A DNA stretch of 10,688 nt from Rhodoferax sp. (lineage in GTDB: Bacteria; Pseudomonadota; Gammaproteobacteria; Burkholderiales; Burkholderiaceae_C), in NCBI GenBank assembly GCA_023231075.1, contig JALNWC010000056.1, positions 1 to 10,688 on the forward strand. Direction: 5' to 3'. The notes under the pieces were generated by a model, which saw only the letters and a program-made list of their open reading frames with translations, did no database searches and was not told the DNA's origin. The stretch's first letter is position 1. Each line of letters starts with the position of its first letter. Made by a program: the position numbers and the translations under genes. Shown piece by piece: positions 1 through 7,184 of this stretch.

Positions 1-119
1 GCGGGCGCATTGCGTCGTTGCTACTCGCTTGTGTGGCATAGCCACACGGCACTCGCAGCGCCTAGCACTGCATCCCGCCAGCGCTCGCCATAAACGGGAC
101 ATTGGCAATTTCCGCATCC
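1..119. repeat. Candidate dispersed repeat with a central palindrome
   Basis: This edge stretch contains no gene that I recognise. It holds a perfect inverted repeat, GTGTGGC (31-37), spacer ATA, GCCACAC (41-47). The short string ACTCGC occurs on both sides of it, at 24-29 and 51-56, in direct orientation. No T-run follows on either strand, so it does not look like an ordinary intrinsic terminator. Read on the minus strand, the segment begins just where the neighbouring NTF2-like reading frame breaks, which fits an inserted or recombined repeat. The left end is cut by the window, so the full extent is unknown. The dispersed-repeat assignment is inference; only the palindrome and its position are seen. 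Confidence 0.35.
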
Positions 120-200
120 CTAACAGCTGGCCATGGTGTCCGCATCCAGCGCGGCAAAGGCGGTGCAGAAGCGGGTCAGCGCGTGTTCGTTTGGATTCAT
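120..200 (-). pseudogene. Broken N-terminus of an NTF2/SnoaL-like protein
   Basis: Starting 16 bases after the exporter stop codon, an ATG opens a 26-codon frame that begins MNPNEHALTRF and continues TAFAALDADTMASC before a TAG. This resembles the first helix region of SnoaL/NTF2-like small proteins, which typically start with a helix of the form 'xTRFYxAFxxxDxxxMxxCY' followed by an acidic segment and total 120-150 residues. Here the frame stops exactly where the next conserved Tyr would be expected. A DAEIAN-like continuation exists in another frame (around 101-118), which suggests a frameshift as well as truncation. A GAGG overlapping the exporter stop could serve as ribosome binding site but is distant. 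The family assignment rests on a short match and is tentative. It could also be a chance short frame. Confidence 0.4.
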
Positions 201-216
201 GGGCTTGAACTTAACC

Positions 217-813
217 TCAAGCCAGCAGCAGCATGGTTGCCAACCCCCACATGGTCAGTGCAATCACGCTGTCGAGCACCCGCCAAGCCAGCGCGGTCGC
301 AAACAGCGGGGCCAGAAAACGGGCGCCAAAACCCAGTGCGGCAAACCAGCACAGGCTGGCGCTCATGGCCCCGGCGCCAAAAATCCAGCGCGCCGGGTCG
401 GGGCGCTGGTTGGCCAGGGCGCCGAGCAGGACCACGGTGTCCAGGTACACATGCGGGTTCAGAAAGGTAAAGGCGAAACAGGCGGCCAGCGCTGCGGCCA
501 GGGGCGCACCGCCGGTCCTGCTCATTGGCATGGGCAGGCCTTGCCAGGCACGCCGCGCCGCCAGCACGCCATAAGCCAGCAAAAACAGGGCGCCACCAAA
601 ACGCGTGAGGCTCATCAGGAAGGCGTTGTCGCGAACCAGCAGGCCCGCGCCACCAATGCCTGCCAGGATCAGCAGCGCGTCGGACAGTGCGCAAAACAGC
701 ACCAGGGGCAGCACGTGCTGGCGCAAGATGCCCTGGCGCAAGACGTAGGCGTTTTGCGAGCCAATGGCCACGATCAGCGCCAGTCCGGTGGCATAACCGT
801 TGAAAAAATCCAT
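217..813 (-). CDS. ArgO/LysE-family amino acid exporter
   Basis: The predicted product is a 198-residue inner membrane protein of the LysE/ArgO superfamily, which exports basic amino acids such as arginine or lysine. The N-terminus carries GSQNAYVLRQG (residues 18-28), matching the family's GPxNxxVLRQG motif. A second signature, LNPHVYLDTVVLLG (118-131), is typical of the ArgO branch. Hydrophobic segments lie at about 6-23, 36-58, 67-86, 107-131, 143-165 and 176-197, which fits the expected six-helix topology. I chose the ATG at 813 because it gives the family length and places the first helix at the terminus. A TTG at 888 in the same frame would add 25 residues without family character. It follows pncC by 79 bases, so it may be the end of the operon or have its own promoter. 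Arginine versus lysine specificity cannot be decided. Confidence 0.9.
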   Translation of the reverse strand: MDFFNGYATGLALIVAIGSQNAYVLRQGILRQHVLPLVLFCALSDALLILAGIGGAGLLVRDNAFLMSLTRFGGALFLLAYGVLAARRAWQGLPMPMSRTGGAPLAAALAACFAFTFLNPHVYLDTVVLLGALANQRPDPARWIFGAGAMSASLCWFAALGFGARFLAPLFATALAWRVLDSVIALTMWGLATMLLLA

Positions 814-892
814 GCTCAAGTCAAGTGCCGGCGCACGGCCAAGCCGCGGCCCGGCAACCCCTCGGATGATGACAACTTCAACATTCAACCGT

Positions 893-1378
893 TCACGCCG
901 GGGTTTCCGTCTGAAGGAATTCTGTGAGCCGGGTCAGGGCATGTTGCACCGTGGCTTGCCGCACCGCAGTGCGGTCGCCGTCAAAGTGCTTGACCTCGCT
1001 GATCAGGCCCATCGGTGTTGCCCAGGCGAGCCACACCGTGCCCACCGGTTTTTCTGCGCTGCCTCCAGCGGGGCCCGCCACACCGGTCACCGCAATGGCC
1101 ACCTGGGCGCGCGAATGCGCGAGCGCGCCGACAGCCATGGCGCGCGCCACGGCTTCGCTCACGGCCCCATGGCGGTCGATCAGCGCCGCATCAACGCCCA
1201 GCAACTCGCATTTTGCGGCATTGGAATAGGTGACAAAGCCGCGCTCAAACCAGTTGCTGGAACCCGCCAGCTCGGTGCAATGGGCGGCGATCAGGCCGCC
1301 GGTGCAACTTTCGGCGGTGGTCAAAAACCATCCCTGGCGCAGCAGCAGACGTGCCAGCAGTGCGCAACTCTCCAGCAT
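893..1378 (-). CDS. pncC: Nicotinamide-nucleotide amidase (stand-alone CinA C-terminal domain)
   Basis: The 161-residue product matches PncC, which deamidates nicotinamide mononucleotide to nicotinate mononucleotide in pyridine nucleotide recycling in the cytoplasm. The catalytic block AESCTGG is at residues 22-28 with the expected Ser at 24. YSNAAKCELLGV (51-62) carries the conserved Tyr and Lys. GAVSEAVARAMA (71-82) and TGVAGPAGG (98-106) are further family motifs. The length matches the single-domain form (about 160-165 residues), so this is not the longer CinA with the N-terminal MoaB-like domain. It starts 8 bases after the OB-fold gene, whose stop region supplies a weak AAGAAATAGG ribosome binding site. 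The position close to pgpA and thiL is common in Betaproteobacteria. All recognised motifs look intact. Confidence 0.95.
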   Translation of the reverse strand: MLESCALLARLLLRQGWFLTTAESCTGGLIAAHCTELAGSSNWFERGFVTYSNAAKCELLGVDAALIDRHGAVSEAVARAMAVGALAHSRAQVAIAVTGVAGPAGGSAEKPVGTVWLAWATPMGLISEVKHFDGDRTAVRQATVQHALTRLTEFLQTETPA

Positions 1379-1386
1379 CTGGATGC

Positions 1387-2094
1387 CTATTTCTTGAGGG
1401 CGGTCAGGGTGGCGTCTTCAAGCAGCACCTTGTAGCTGTAGCCCGCGCCGAAGTCCTTGTCGTTGCGCACCACACCCGACGCCGTGACCAGGTCGCCGAC
1501 CTTGGCCGACGCCGCGGTGGTCACCAGAATGTCGTTGTTGGCCGGGGTGCCGGAACCGTCACGCAGGTGGACCCAGTTTTTGCCCATGATGCCGGCGTTG
1601 TACTTCACGACCTGGCCGTTGACCTTGACCGGCTTGTCCTTGAGTTGGGTTGCTTTGCTCACCACATCGGCCACCGTGTAGGCGTTGGCGCCGCTGGCCT
1701 TGGCGACCTTGATCGGGGTGGTGTCGGCCGCATTGACCATGGCCATTTTCGAGCCGGGCACGCCTTGGCTGGCGGCCGCGCCGCCCAGATTGCCGAAAAC
1801 GATGGTCGGGAATGTTTTCTTCAGGGTCCTGCTCTCGAAGTTGTTCATGACCATGGCGTTTTCAATGGTCACGGTGGCGCCTTTTTTGACTGCGGCCGTG
1901 CTGACCGCGGCCCAGGTTTCGCCGTCCCGGGTCTTCAGTCGCAGGTAGGTATAGCTGTCAACGTCCTTGACCTCCAGCACTTCACCATTGACCGTGCCTT
2001 TGACGGGTGCCTTGGCCGTGGAGGGATCAGCCGCCCAAACGGCGTTTGTGACTGAGGCTGCGACGATGAGACTGAGGGCGATGAAGTGTTTCAT
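1387..2094 (-). CDS. Exported protein with two OB-fold-like modules (NrfJ-like)
   Basis: This 235-residue protein begins with a clear Sec signal peptide: a short basic start, a hydrophobic core and a likely cleavage after AVWA (residues 18-21). It is therefore probably periplasmic. Two modules follow. The first (about 33-103) contains VNGEVLEVKDVDSYTYLRLK; the second (about 155-233) contains VKVNGQVVKYNAGIMGKNWV and HLRDGSG. Both have the pattern 'xGxVxxVxxxxxYtYxxLktxdGexW..', known from small periplasmic OB-fold proteins annotated NrfJ-like or as nucleic-acid-binding OB-fold proteins. They are joined by an Ala/Gly/Ser-rich linker. Nucleic acid binding is doubtful for an exported protein, so ligand and function are unknown. 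The ATG at 2094 was chosen because the signal peptide starts there; the frame is open further upstream but has no sensible sequence. The gene sits between pgpA and pncC, which is unexpected. Confidence 0.75.
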   Translation of the reverse strand: MKHFIALSLIVAASVTNAVWAADPSTAKAPVKGTVNGEVLEVKDVDSYTYLRLKTRDGETWAAVSTAAVKKGATVTIENAMVMNNFESRTLKKTFPTIVFGNLGGAAASQGVPGSKMAMVNAADTTPIKVAKASGANAYTVADVVSKATQLKDKPVKVNGQVVKYNAGIMGKNWVHLRDGSGTPANNDILVTTAASAKVGDLVTASGVVRNDKDFGAGYSYKVLLEDATLTALKK

Positions 2095-2144
2095 GGAATC
2101 TGCCTGGTTGTGTGAAAGGGACAAAGCATAGCAGCCTGCGGACC

Positions 2145-2729
2145 CTAAACCTGCCAGGATCGCCAAAGCGCGATGACCAGCAGGGTACAAAACGCCGCCA
2201 CCAGGTCGTCGAGCATGATGCCCCAGCCCGCTTTGCGCCAGGCGCCGGGGTCGGTGGCGGGGTCCACATGGTGGTAGAGCTGGTCGGCCCAGGCCACCGG
2301 ACCCGGTTTGACGGCATCGAAGAAGCGGAACAGCGCAAAGGCAGCCAGTTGGGCCCAAAAGCCGGTCGGACTGACCAGCCACAGCACCAGCCAGAAAGCG
2401 GCGATTTCATCCCAGACGATGTTGCCGGAATCCAGCGTGTGCAGGTGTCTGGCCGTGACCGTGCAGACCCACCAGCCCGCCAGCACGCTGATGGCAATGA
2501 GCCAGCCCCATTGCGATTCGGTCAGGCGGTCTTGCAGCAGCGCAAAAAGGGCCCAGGCCCAGAGGGTTCCCATGGTGCCGGGGGCGACTGCGCTGAGCCC
2601 GGAGCCAAAGCCCAGCGCCATCACATGGGCCGGGTGCGCCATCATGAAGCGGCCGGTCGGAACCACCGGGCCCAGCGGGCGGGTGCTGACGGGGGACGGC
2701 AGGTCAACAACAGACTCGGGATCAAGCAT
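2145..2729 (-). CDS. pgpA: Phosphatidylglycerophosphatase A
   Basis: The 194-residue product is PgpA, an inner membrane phosphatase that removes phosphate from phosphatidylglycerophosphate to give phosphatidylglycerol. Family motifs appear in order: GFGSGL (40-45), APGTMGTL (49-56), IVWDE (104-108), RFFDAVKPGP (135-144) and GIMLDD (170-175). The acidic residues in IVWDE and GIMLDD are those expected at the active site. Hydrophobic segments lie at about 56-66, 76-92, 110-134 and 176-190. The N-terminus is about 25 residues longer than the Escherichia coli protein and Pro-rich. A start at Met29 or Met30 is therefore possible, although the ATG at 2729 is the best placed relative to thiL. The gene follows thiL by 32 bases, the usual thiL-pgpA order, and is probably co-transcribed with it. 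Confidence 0.95.
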   Translation of the reverse strand: MLDPESVVDLPSPVSTRPLGPVVPTGRFMMAHPAHVMALGFGSGLSAVAPGTMGTLWAWALFALLQDRLTESQWGWLIAISVLAGWWVCTVTARHLHTLDSGNIVWDEIAAFWLVLWLVSPTGFWAQLAAFALFRFFDAVKPGPVAWADQLYHHVDPATDPGAWRKAGWGIMLDDLVAAFCTLLVIALWRSWQV

Positions 2730-2761
2730 GGCCTGATTATCGCGGCAGAGACCGACCTGTT

Positions 2762-3760
2762 TCAGGCGAAATGGTCGAATGAGGCGTCATGCGGCTCAAG
2801 AGCCCGGCCCTGCGCGTCCAGCAGGCGCAGGCCCGCGATGGCGTCGATCCGGCCGATGCGGTGTACCGGCGTCCGGCTGGTTTGGGCGGCGCGCGCCACG
2901 GCCGCGCGTTGACCCGCTGGGGCGGTAAACAGCAGTTCGTAATCATCGCCACCGGCCAGTGCCAACGTGCGCCATTGCTCCACAGACAAATCAATGCCGA
3001 GCGGATGTTCGGCAGGCGCTGCCTCGGCGTAACAGCCGATGCATTGCACCAGCCGATCGACCTGCACGCTGGCGCCGACCCGGGAGCATTCCAGGATGTG
3101 CCCGAGGTCGCCCATGAAGCCATCGCTCAGGTCGATGGCGGCGCTGGCGACGCCGCGCAAGGCCAGACCCAGCGCCACGCGCGGCGTGGGACGCTCCAGG
3201 CGCTCGCGCGCAGCCCTCAGCACGGGCGCGGGCACGCTCAGCTTGCCTTGTTGCGCGTCCAGCGCCAGCCGGGCATCGCCCAGCGTGCCGCTGACATAGA
3301 GGTCGTCGCCGGCCCTGGCGCCACTGCGCAGCAGGGCAAGGGACCGACCCTGGACGACCGGCACCTCGCCAAACACCGTGATGCAGATGTTGAGCGGCCC
3401 GGCGGTGGTGTCGCCACCAATGAGCTCGCAGTCATGGGCATCGGCGAGTTCAAACAGGCCCTGGGCAAAAGCGGCCAGCCAGGGCTCGTTGGCTTCAGGC
3501 AGCGCCAGTGCCAGGGTAAAGGCCAGCGGTTTGGCGCCGCAGGCGGCCAGGTCGCTCAGGTTGACCGCCAGCGCCTTGTGGCCCAGCTTGTGCGGGCTCA
3601 CGTCGGCGAAAAAATGGCGGCCCGCCACCAGCATGTCGCAGGAAATCGCCAACTGGGTGCCGGGGGCGGGTTGCAGCAGCGCGCAGTCGTCGCCAATACC
3701 CAGCGCCGCGTGACGCGCCGGGCGCTTGAAGAAACGTGCGATCAGGTCGAACTCACCCAT
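2762..3760 (-). CDS. thiL: Thiamine-monophosphate kinase
   Basis: The 332-residue product is ThiL, which phosphorylates thiamine monophosphate to thiamine pyrophosphate, the active cofactor, using ATP in the cytoplasm. It belongs to the AIRS/PurM-like fold. Motifs in order are GIGDDCA (21-27, nucleotide and metal binding), CDML (41-44), HKALAVNLSDLAACGAKP (61-78), IGGDTT (114-119), YVSGTLGDA (155-163), IDLSDGF (209-215) and GGDDYELLFT (270-279). The length is normal for the family. The start ATG overlaps the end of the upstream gene by 8 bases (ATGGGTGA), a pattern expected of translational coupling. No thiamine riboswitch is visible, which fits its internal place in a larger transcript. All expected acidic metal-binding residues are present. 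Confidence 0.97.
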   Translation of the reverse strand: MGEFDLIARFFKRPARHAALGIGDDCALLQPAPGTQLAISCDMLVAGRHFFADVSPHKLGHKALAVNLSDLAACGAKPLAFTLALALPEANEPWLAAFAQGLFELADAHDCELIGGDTTAGPLNICITVFGEVPVVQGRSLALLRSGARAGDDLYVSGTLGDARLALDAQQGKLSVPAPVLRAARERLERPTPRVALGLALRGVASAAIDLSDGFMGDLGHILECSRVGASVQVDRLVQCIGCYAEAAPAEHPLGIDLSVEQWRTLALAGGDDYELLFTAPAGQRAAVARAAQTSRTPVHRIGRIDAIAGLRLLDAQGRALEPHDASFDHFA

Positions 3761-5795
3761 GCGGGCTGTCCTTTGTCGTGCGGGCGGGCCAGAAAAAACT
3801 GCGCGCGCGGGTGCGTATCCGGTGCCGGATGGCCTGGTAGATGTGGCTGCGATCGACCCCGCTGACGCTGCGCGCCCTGAGTGCCAGCAGGAAAGCCAAA
3901 TAAAAGCTCACGGCCACGTTGAGTGCGCCGGTGACGACAATGCCGGCCACACACCACCAGAACGGACCCTGTTGCAACAGCTCAGGCCCCAGGCTGGCCG
4001 CCGCCGCGGCAAGTTGCCCGGCGGACAGCGTGACGTGGCGCACTTCCAGTCCGAGCCCGAAAAATGTTGCAAAGGCCGGCACCAGCCCCAGCATCATGCC
4101 GAGCGACACATTGGCCGTCAGTCCCGAAATGTTGTGGCGCATGAAGGCGGCCCAGCGGTCCGCCCTGGCGTGGCCCAGCGCGGCGGTGATTCTGGGGTTG
4201 TAGCGAATGGCCGAATCCAGCCGGTGCAGTACAAACCAGTTTTCGGTCCAGCCCGCAATGATGCTCGAAGCAAACAACAGCACGCCGGTCAGGGCCGCAA
4301 ACAGGGCGGTGGGGCCCAACAGGCTCAGGTCTTGCAAGACGTGTTGGGCCACCTTGGCATCAATCATGGGGGCACCAAAAGCCAGCCACAACGCGCCGCT
4401 GATCAGCAACACGGCCGGCGCCACCAGCGCCAGGTTGCCAACGATGGCGGCGACCTGCGAGCGCACCAGGTGGGTCACCTCATCGACAAAACCCTCGATG
4501 GCTCCCGGCGCTCCCAGCTCCTTGAGCTTGGCCGCCATGGCGGGGGCGGTCATGGCGGGTTGTTTGGTGGCCACCGTCCACTGCATCATCTGGATCAGTA
4601 CAAAGCTCAGGGCGTAGTTGACGCCGACGTAGAACCCGCTCCAAAAAGCCGACAGGCCGATTGACAGCACCAAAAATTTCATCAGCGTGGTGAGTGACAT
4701 GACGGCACCGCCACCCGCCGCATCGCGCAGCATGCGCAGGTATTCGGCCCGGGTGCGGGTGATGTAGTGCTCGCCGGTCTCGGAGCTGCGCTCAGCCACC
4801 TTGGCCGCCAGCATGGACGAGTTGGCGGCAACGAGGGCGCGCAGGCTGCGCCGCTCCAGCCCCGTTTTGACCAGGTCCGCCAGCAGCTGCGCCGTCAATG
4901 CCTGGGGTCGTTCTGACAGCAAACACTCAAGCAGGGCGCGAATTCGCAGCACACGCGAGCGCAACTGGCGCACTTGAAATACCAGGCTCACGGAAATGCC
5001 GTGCATCTCCAGATGGGTATAGACCGACGCCGCAGCGTGACGGCAGGCATCAAGACGCGCCAGGTATTGGTGCAGGGCCGCCTGGCGCTCTGCGCTGTGC
5101 CGTTGCGGACTGGCCAGAAAGGCGGCTTGCAAGGCGTCAAAATCGGTCGCCAAGGCGTGAAACGGCACCGTTTCGCGGGCTGGCATGCTCATGCGCAAGC
5201 GCAATTCCGGCGAAAAGCCGGTGGCCTGAATCTGGCTGGTGCAAAACGTCAGCGCTTCCAGCAGCGTGGCCTGCCATGGCGAGAGATCCCGCTGCTGATG
5301 GTTGCTAAGCCAGGCGCAGTGACCCAAATCAAGGTCCAGGCAACGACTGCTTTGCAGCAGCTCGGCCAGTCTGGCCAGCGTGGCAGCGTCCAGGGCCGTG
5401 AGCCAACGGGCATCAAAGGCATCATGAAACGCAAGCGCAAAAAGGGCCGAGGCGTCGGCCGTTTCCGGTGTTCCGGGCAGGAATTTGAGGCGCAGTCGCT
5501 CCAGCAGTTCACCGGCAAAAGCGCTACGCGACGAAAAACCGTAGTCGGCCAGCAGGGCCGTGGCATCGACGGTGGCCAGCAGTTTTTGCCACCAGGCTTG
5601 CAATTTTGCGGCCGTCTCCGGGCGCTGTTGCAGGGCATCGAGCAGCAGGTTGACGCGTGCCACGGCACGCGGCACCGAGCTGCTGCTGCCGCGAATCCAG
5701 CCCAGCAATTCGATCAGCCAGAGGTGGCGGTGCGCCAGATCAGCGTGCGGGTCGAGGGCGTCGAGCAGCTCGGAAAGATCAGTCCTGGCCGCCAT
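3753..5795 (-). CDS. Gcr-family 'site-specific recombinase' (PF10136-like), multipass membrane protein
   Basis: This 680-residue protein resembles the Betaproteobacterial family usually called 'site-specific recombinase' or Gcr. Residues 1-365 are mostly helical and soluble-looking, rich in Leu, Ala, Arg and Gln. The C-terminal half has strong hydrophobic segments at about 372-407, 450-473, 495-516, 560-582 and 613-640, ending in a basic tail. I see neither a tyrosine-recombinase R-H-R-Y arrangement nor a serine-recombinase N-terminal block, so the family name is not supported by the sequence itself. The family is known to sit near thiL in related genomes. I chose the ATG at 5795 (MAARTDLSELL), 4 bases after the apaG stop. 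An earlier in-frame start at 5831 would lie inside apaG. It overlaps thiL by 8 bases. The true role is unknown to me. Confidence 0.8.
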   Translation of the reverse strand: MAARTDLSELLDALDPHADLAHRHLWLIELLGWIRGSSSSVPRAVARVNLLLDALQQRPETAAKLQAWWQKLLATVDATALLADYGFSSRSAFAGELLERLRLKFLPGTPETADASALFALAFHDAFDARWLTALDAATLARLAELLQSSRCLDLDLGHCAWLSNHQQRDLSPWQATLLEALTFCTSQIQATGFSPELRLRMSMPARETVPFHALATDFDALQAAFLASPQRHSAERQAALHQYLARLDACRHAAASVYTHLEMHGISVSLVFQVRQLRSRVLRIRALLECLLSERPQALTAQLLADLVKTGLERRSLRALVAANSSMLAAKVAERSSETGEHYITRTRAEYLRMLRDAAGGGAVMSLTTLMKFLVLSIGLSAFWSGFYVGVNYALSFVLIQMMQWTVATKQPAMTAPAMAAKLKELGAPGAIEGFVDEVTHLVRSQVAAIVGNLALVAPAVLLISGALWLAFGAPMIDAKVAQHVLQDLSLLGPTALFAALTGVLLFASSIIAGWTENWFVLHRLDSAIRYNPRITAALGHARADRWAAFMRHNISGLTANVSLGMMLGLVPAFATFFGLGLEVRHVTLSAGQLAAAAASLGPELLQQGPFWWCVAGIVVTGALNVAVSFYLAFLLALRARSVSGVDRSHIYQAIRHRIRTRARSFFWPARTTKDSPHG

Positions 5796-5799
5796 GGAT

Positions 5800-6201
5800 C
5801 TAGTGCAGCGTGCGCGTGCCGCCGCTCGCACTCAGGGCGTCGAGCACAAACATGGGCACGTCGACGTCAAATTTTTCACCGTCTTCCGCGACGCAAAAGA
5901 AACTGCCGTGCATGGTTCCGGTGGGCGTGCGCAGCCGGGTGCCGCTGGTGTACTCGAACGCTTCACCGGGTTGCAGCAAGGGCTGGTGCCCCACCACGCC
6001 CAAACCCTTGACTTTTTCGTGGTGGCCCGCGGCGTCGTTGACGTTCCAGGTGCGCGAAATCAATTGCGCCGCGATGCTGCCGGTGTTGCGAATGGTGATG
6101 GTGTAGGCAAAAAAGTACCGGCCTTGCCCCGGCGCCGACTGGTCCGCGAGGTAGCGCGGCTTGACCTGGACCTGGAATTGGTAAAGCGGGGGAGTTGCCA
6201 T
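5800..6201 (-). CDS. apaG: ApaG (DUF525) protein
   Basis: The 133-residue product is ApaG, a small fibronectin-III-like beta-sandwich protein of the DUF525 family. Recognisable blocks are the N-terminal VQVKPRYLADQS (11-22), YTITIRNTG (33-41), KGLGVVGHQPLLQPGE (65-80) with the conserved glycine motif, FEYTSGTRLRTPTGTMHGSF (82-101) and the C-terminal VDVPMFVL. The length is typical (about 125-135). The exact biochemical role of ApaG is unsettled. In enterobacteria it lies next to apaH, the Ap4A hydrolase gene, and related domains occur in eukaryotic F-box and polymerase-binding proteins. Here apaH is absent from the window, and the partners are a GspC-like gene 10 bases upstream and the Gcr-family gene 4 bases downstream. 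The frame is open upstream to 6372, but family similarity starts at the ATG at 6201. Confidence 0.95.
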   Translation of the reverse strand: MATPPLYQFQVQVKPRYLADQSAPGQGRYFFAYTITIRNTGSIAAQLISRTWNVNDAAGHHEKVKGLGVVGHQPLLQPGEAFEYTSGTRLRTPTGTMHGSFFCVAEDGEKFDVDVPMFVLDALSASGGTRTLH

Positions 6202-6211
6202 GGTCTGAAAG

Positions 6212-6682
6212 TCAGGGTTTGATGCCGGCCAGAGGCGGGACTTCAAGGGTGACGCTGGCCGGTGCCTGCAGGCTGGGGCCCAGCGCCGCACCGCGCTTTG
6301 AGACGGATTGCAGCACCAGCTCATCGGACAGCTTGTCGCCCACTTTGTAGGGTTTGGCCGGTGCGCCGTCAATCGCGATCAGGGCGCTGCCGAGCCCGCT
6401 GCGACGTCCCTGGGCAATGACGCCGATCAGCTTGTAGCGGCCGGCGGGGTTGGCCGCAGGCGCTGCTTCATCGTCGCCAGCGGGGGCGGCGCTGGCCCCC
6501 AGCAATTGGGCCACGCGGCCGGTATCTATCGGGCTCTGGCTGGTCCAGTCGCCGTCGGCGCGCGGCGCGCTGACGGGTTCAGACCAGCGCAGACCCCAAT
6601 ACACCACGCTGGCGGCGGCCAGCGCGGCGAGTGCAAAGCTGCTCAGACGGGCGGGCCAGGGCGTTTGATCAAGGCTTGTCAT
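6212..6682 (-). CDS. Short GspC-like (type II secretion protein C-like) membrane protein
   Basis: The 156-residue product has a short cytoplasmic start, a single membrane anchor at about residues 13-31, a Pro/Ala-rich stretch and then a homology-region-like block. That block runs YKLIGVIAQG (83-92), ALIAIDGAPAKPYKVGDKL (100-118) and ends near 137. This is the pattern of the GspC/PulC periplasmic HR domain, which contacts the outer membrane secretin in type II secretion systems. The C-terminal PDZ or coiled-coil domain of full GspC (about 270-300 residues) is missing, and no other secretion gene is in the window. It may be a small stand-alone HR-domain protein, as occurs in some Betaproteobacteria, or serve a secretion system encoded elsewhere. 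Its ATG lies inside the end of moaC (14-base overlap), so translation is probably coupled. Confidence 0.7.
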   Translation of the reverse strand: MTSLDQTPWPARLSSFALAALAAASVVYWGLRWSEPVSAPRADGDWTSQSPIDTGRVAQLLGASAAPAGDDEAAPAANPAGRYKLIGVIAQGRRSGLGSALIAIDGAPAKPYKVGDKLSDELVLQSVSKRGAALGPSLQAPASVTLEVPPLAGIKP

Positions 6683-7184
6683 GGGGTGATGCCGTTGGAT
6701 GGATGAAGCTGCCTGATTTGCCACCATGCTTTTCCAGTAGTTTGATGTCGGTCATGACCATGCCCCGGTCCACGGCCTTGCACATGTCATAGAGGGTGAG
6801 CAGGGCAACCGAGACGGCGGTGAGCGCTTCCATTTCCACGCCCGTCGGCCCCACGGTTTCCACGGTGGCTTTGCAAAGCACGCTGCAGGTTTCGTTCTGG
6901 TCCGTGGCGTGCCGCACTTTGAATTCAATCGCCACGCGGGTCAGGGCCAGCGGGTGGCACAGCGGAATCAGGGCGCTGGTTTGCTTGGCGGCCATGATGC
7001 CGGCAATGCGGGCAATGCCCAGGACATCGCCTTTTTGGGCCGTGCCAGCCTCGATGATGGCCAGGGTGGCGGGCAGCATGTCGATGCGTCCGCCGGCAAC
7101 GCCAATGCGGTGACTGGCAGCTTTGGCCGCCACATCAACCATGTGGGCTTGACCCTGATCGTCAAAATGGGTGAGGGTGCTCAT
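6669..7184 (-). CDS. moaC: Cyclic pyranopterin monophosphate synthase
   Basis: The 171-residue product is MoaC. It converts the 3',8-cyclo-GTP intermediate made by MoaA into cyclic pyranopterin monophosphate, the first stable intermediate of molybdenum cofactor synthesis. Motifs include AAKQTSALIPLCHPL (65-79) with Lys67 and His77, GVEMEALTAVSVALLTLYDM (115-134) with two acidic residues, CKAVD (135-139) and the end block LLEKHGGKSG (149-158). These match the catalytic Lys/His/Glu/Asp set of the family. The C-terminal tail of about 12 residues past GGKSG is slightly long. The ATG at 7184 gives the family start MSTLTHFDDQGQAHMVDV; an upstream TTG at 7211 adds nine residues without family character. 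No clear Shine-Dalgarno sequence precedes the ATG. It is the first gene of the minus-strand string. Confidence 0.97.
   Translation of the reverse strand: MSTLTHFDDQGQAHMVDVAAKAASHRIGVAGGRIDMLPATLAIIEAGTAQKGDVLGIARIAGIMAAKQTSALIPLCHPLALTRVAIEFKVRHATDQNETCSVLCKATVETVGPTGVEMEALTAVSVALLTLYDMCKAVDRGMVMTDIKLLEKHGGKSGSFIHPTASPHDKP

Noticed and set aside
800..888. Longer exporter start at TTG 888
   Set aside because: It adds 25 residues without family character before the first membrane helix; the ATG at 813 gives the usual length.
133..927. Long plus-strand open frame opposite the exporter gene
   Set aside because: It is rich in Gln, Gly and Arg with no family motif, lies opposite a well-recognised gene, and is the usual by-product of GC-rich antisense sequence.
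2789..4664. Long plus-strand open frames opposite thiL and the Gcr-family gene
   Set aside because: They have no recognisable domain and no ribosome binding site, and the minus-strand genes carry all family motifs.
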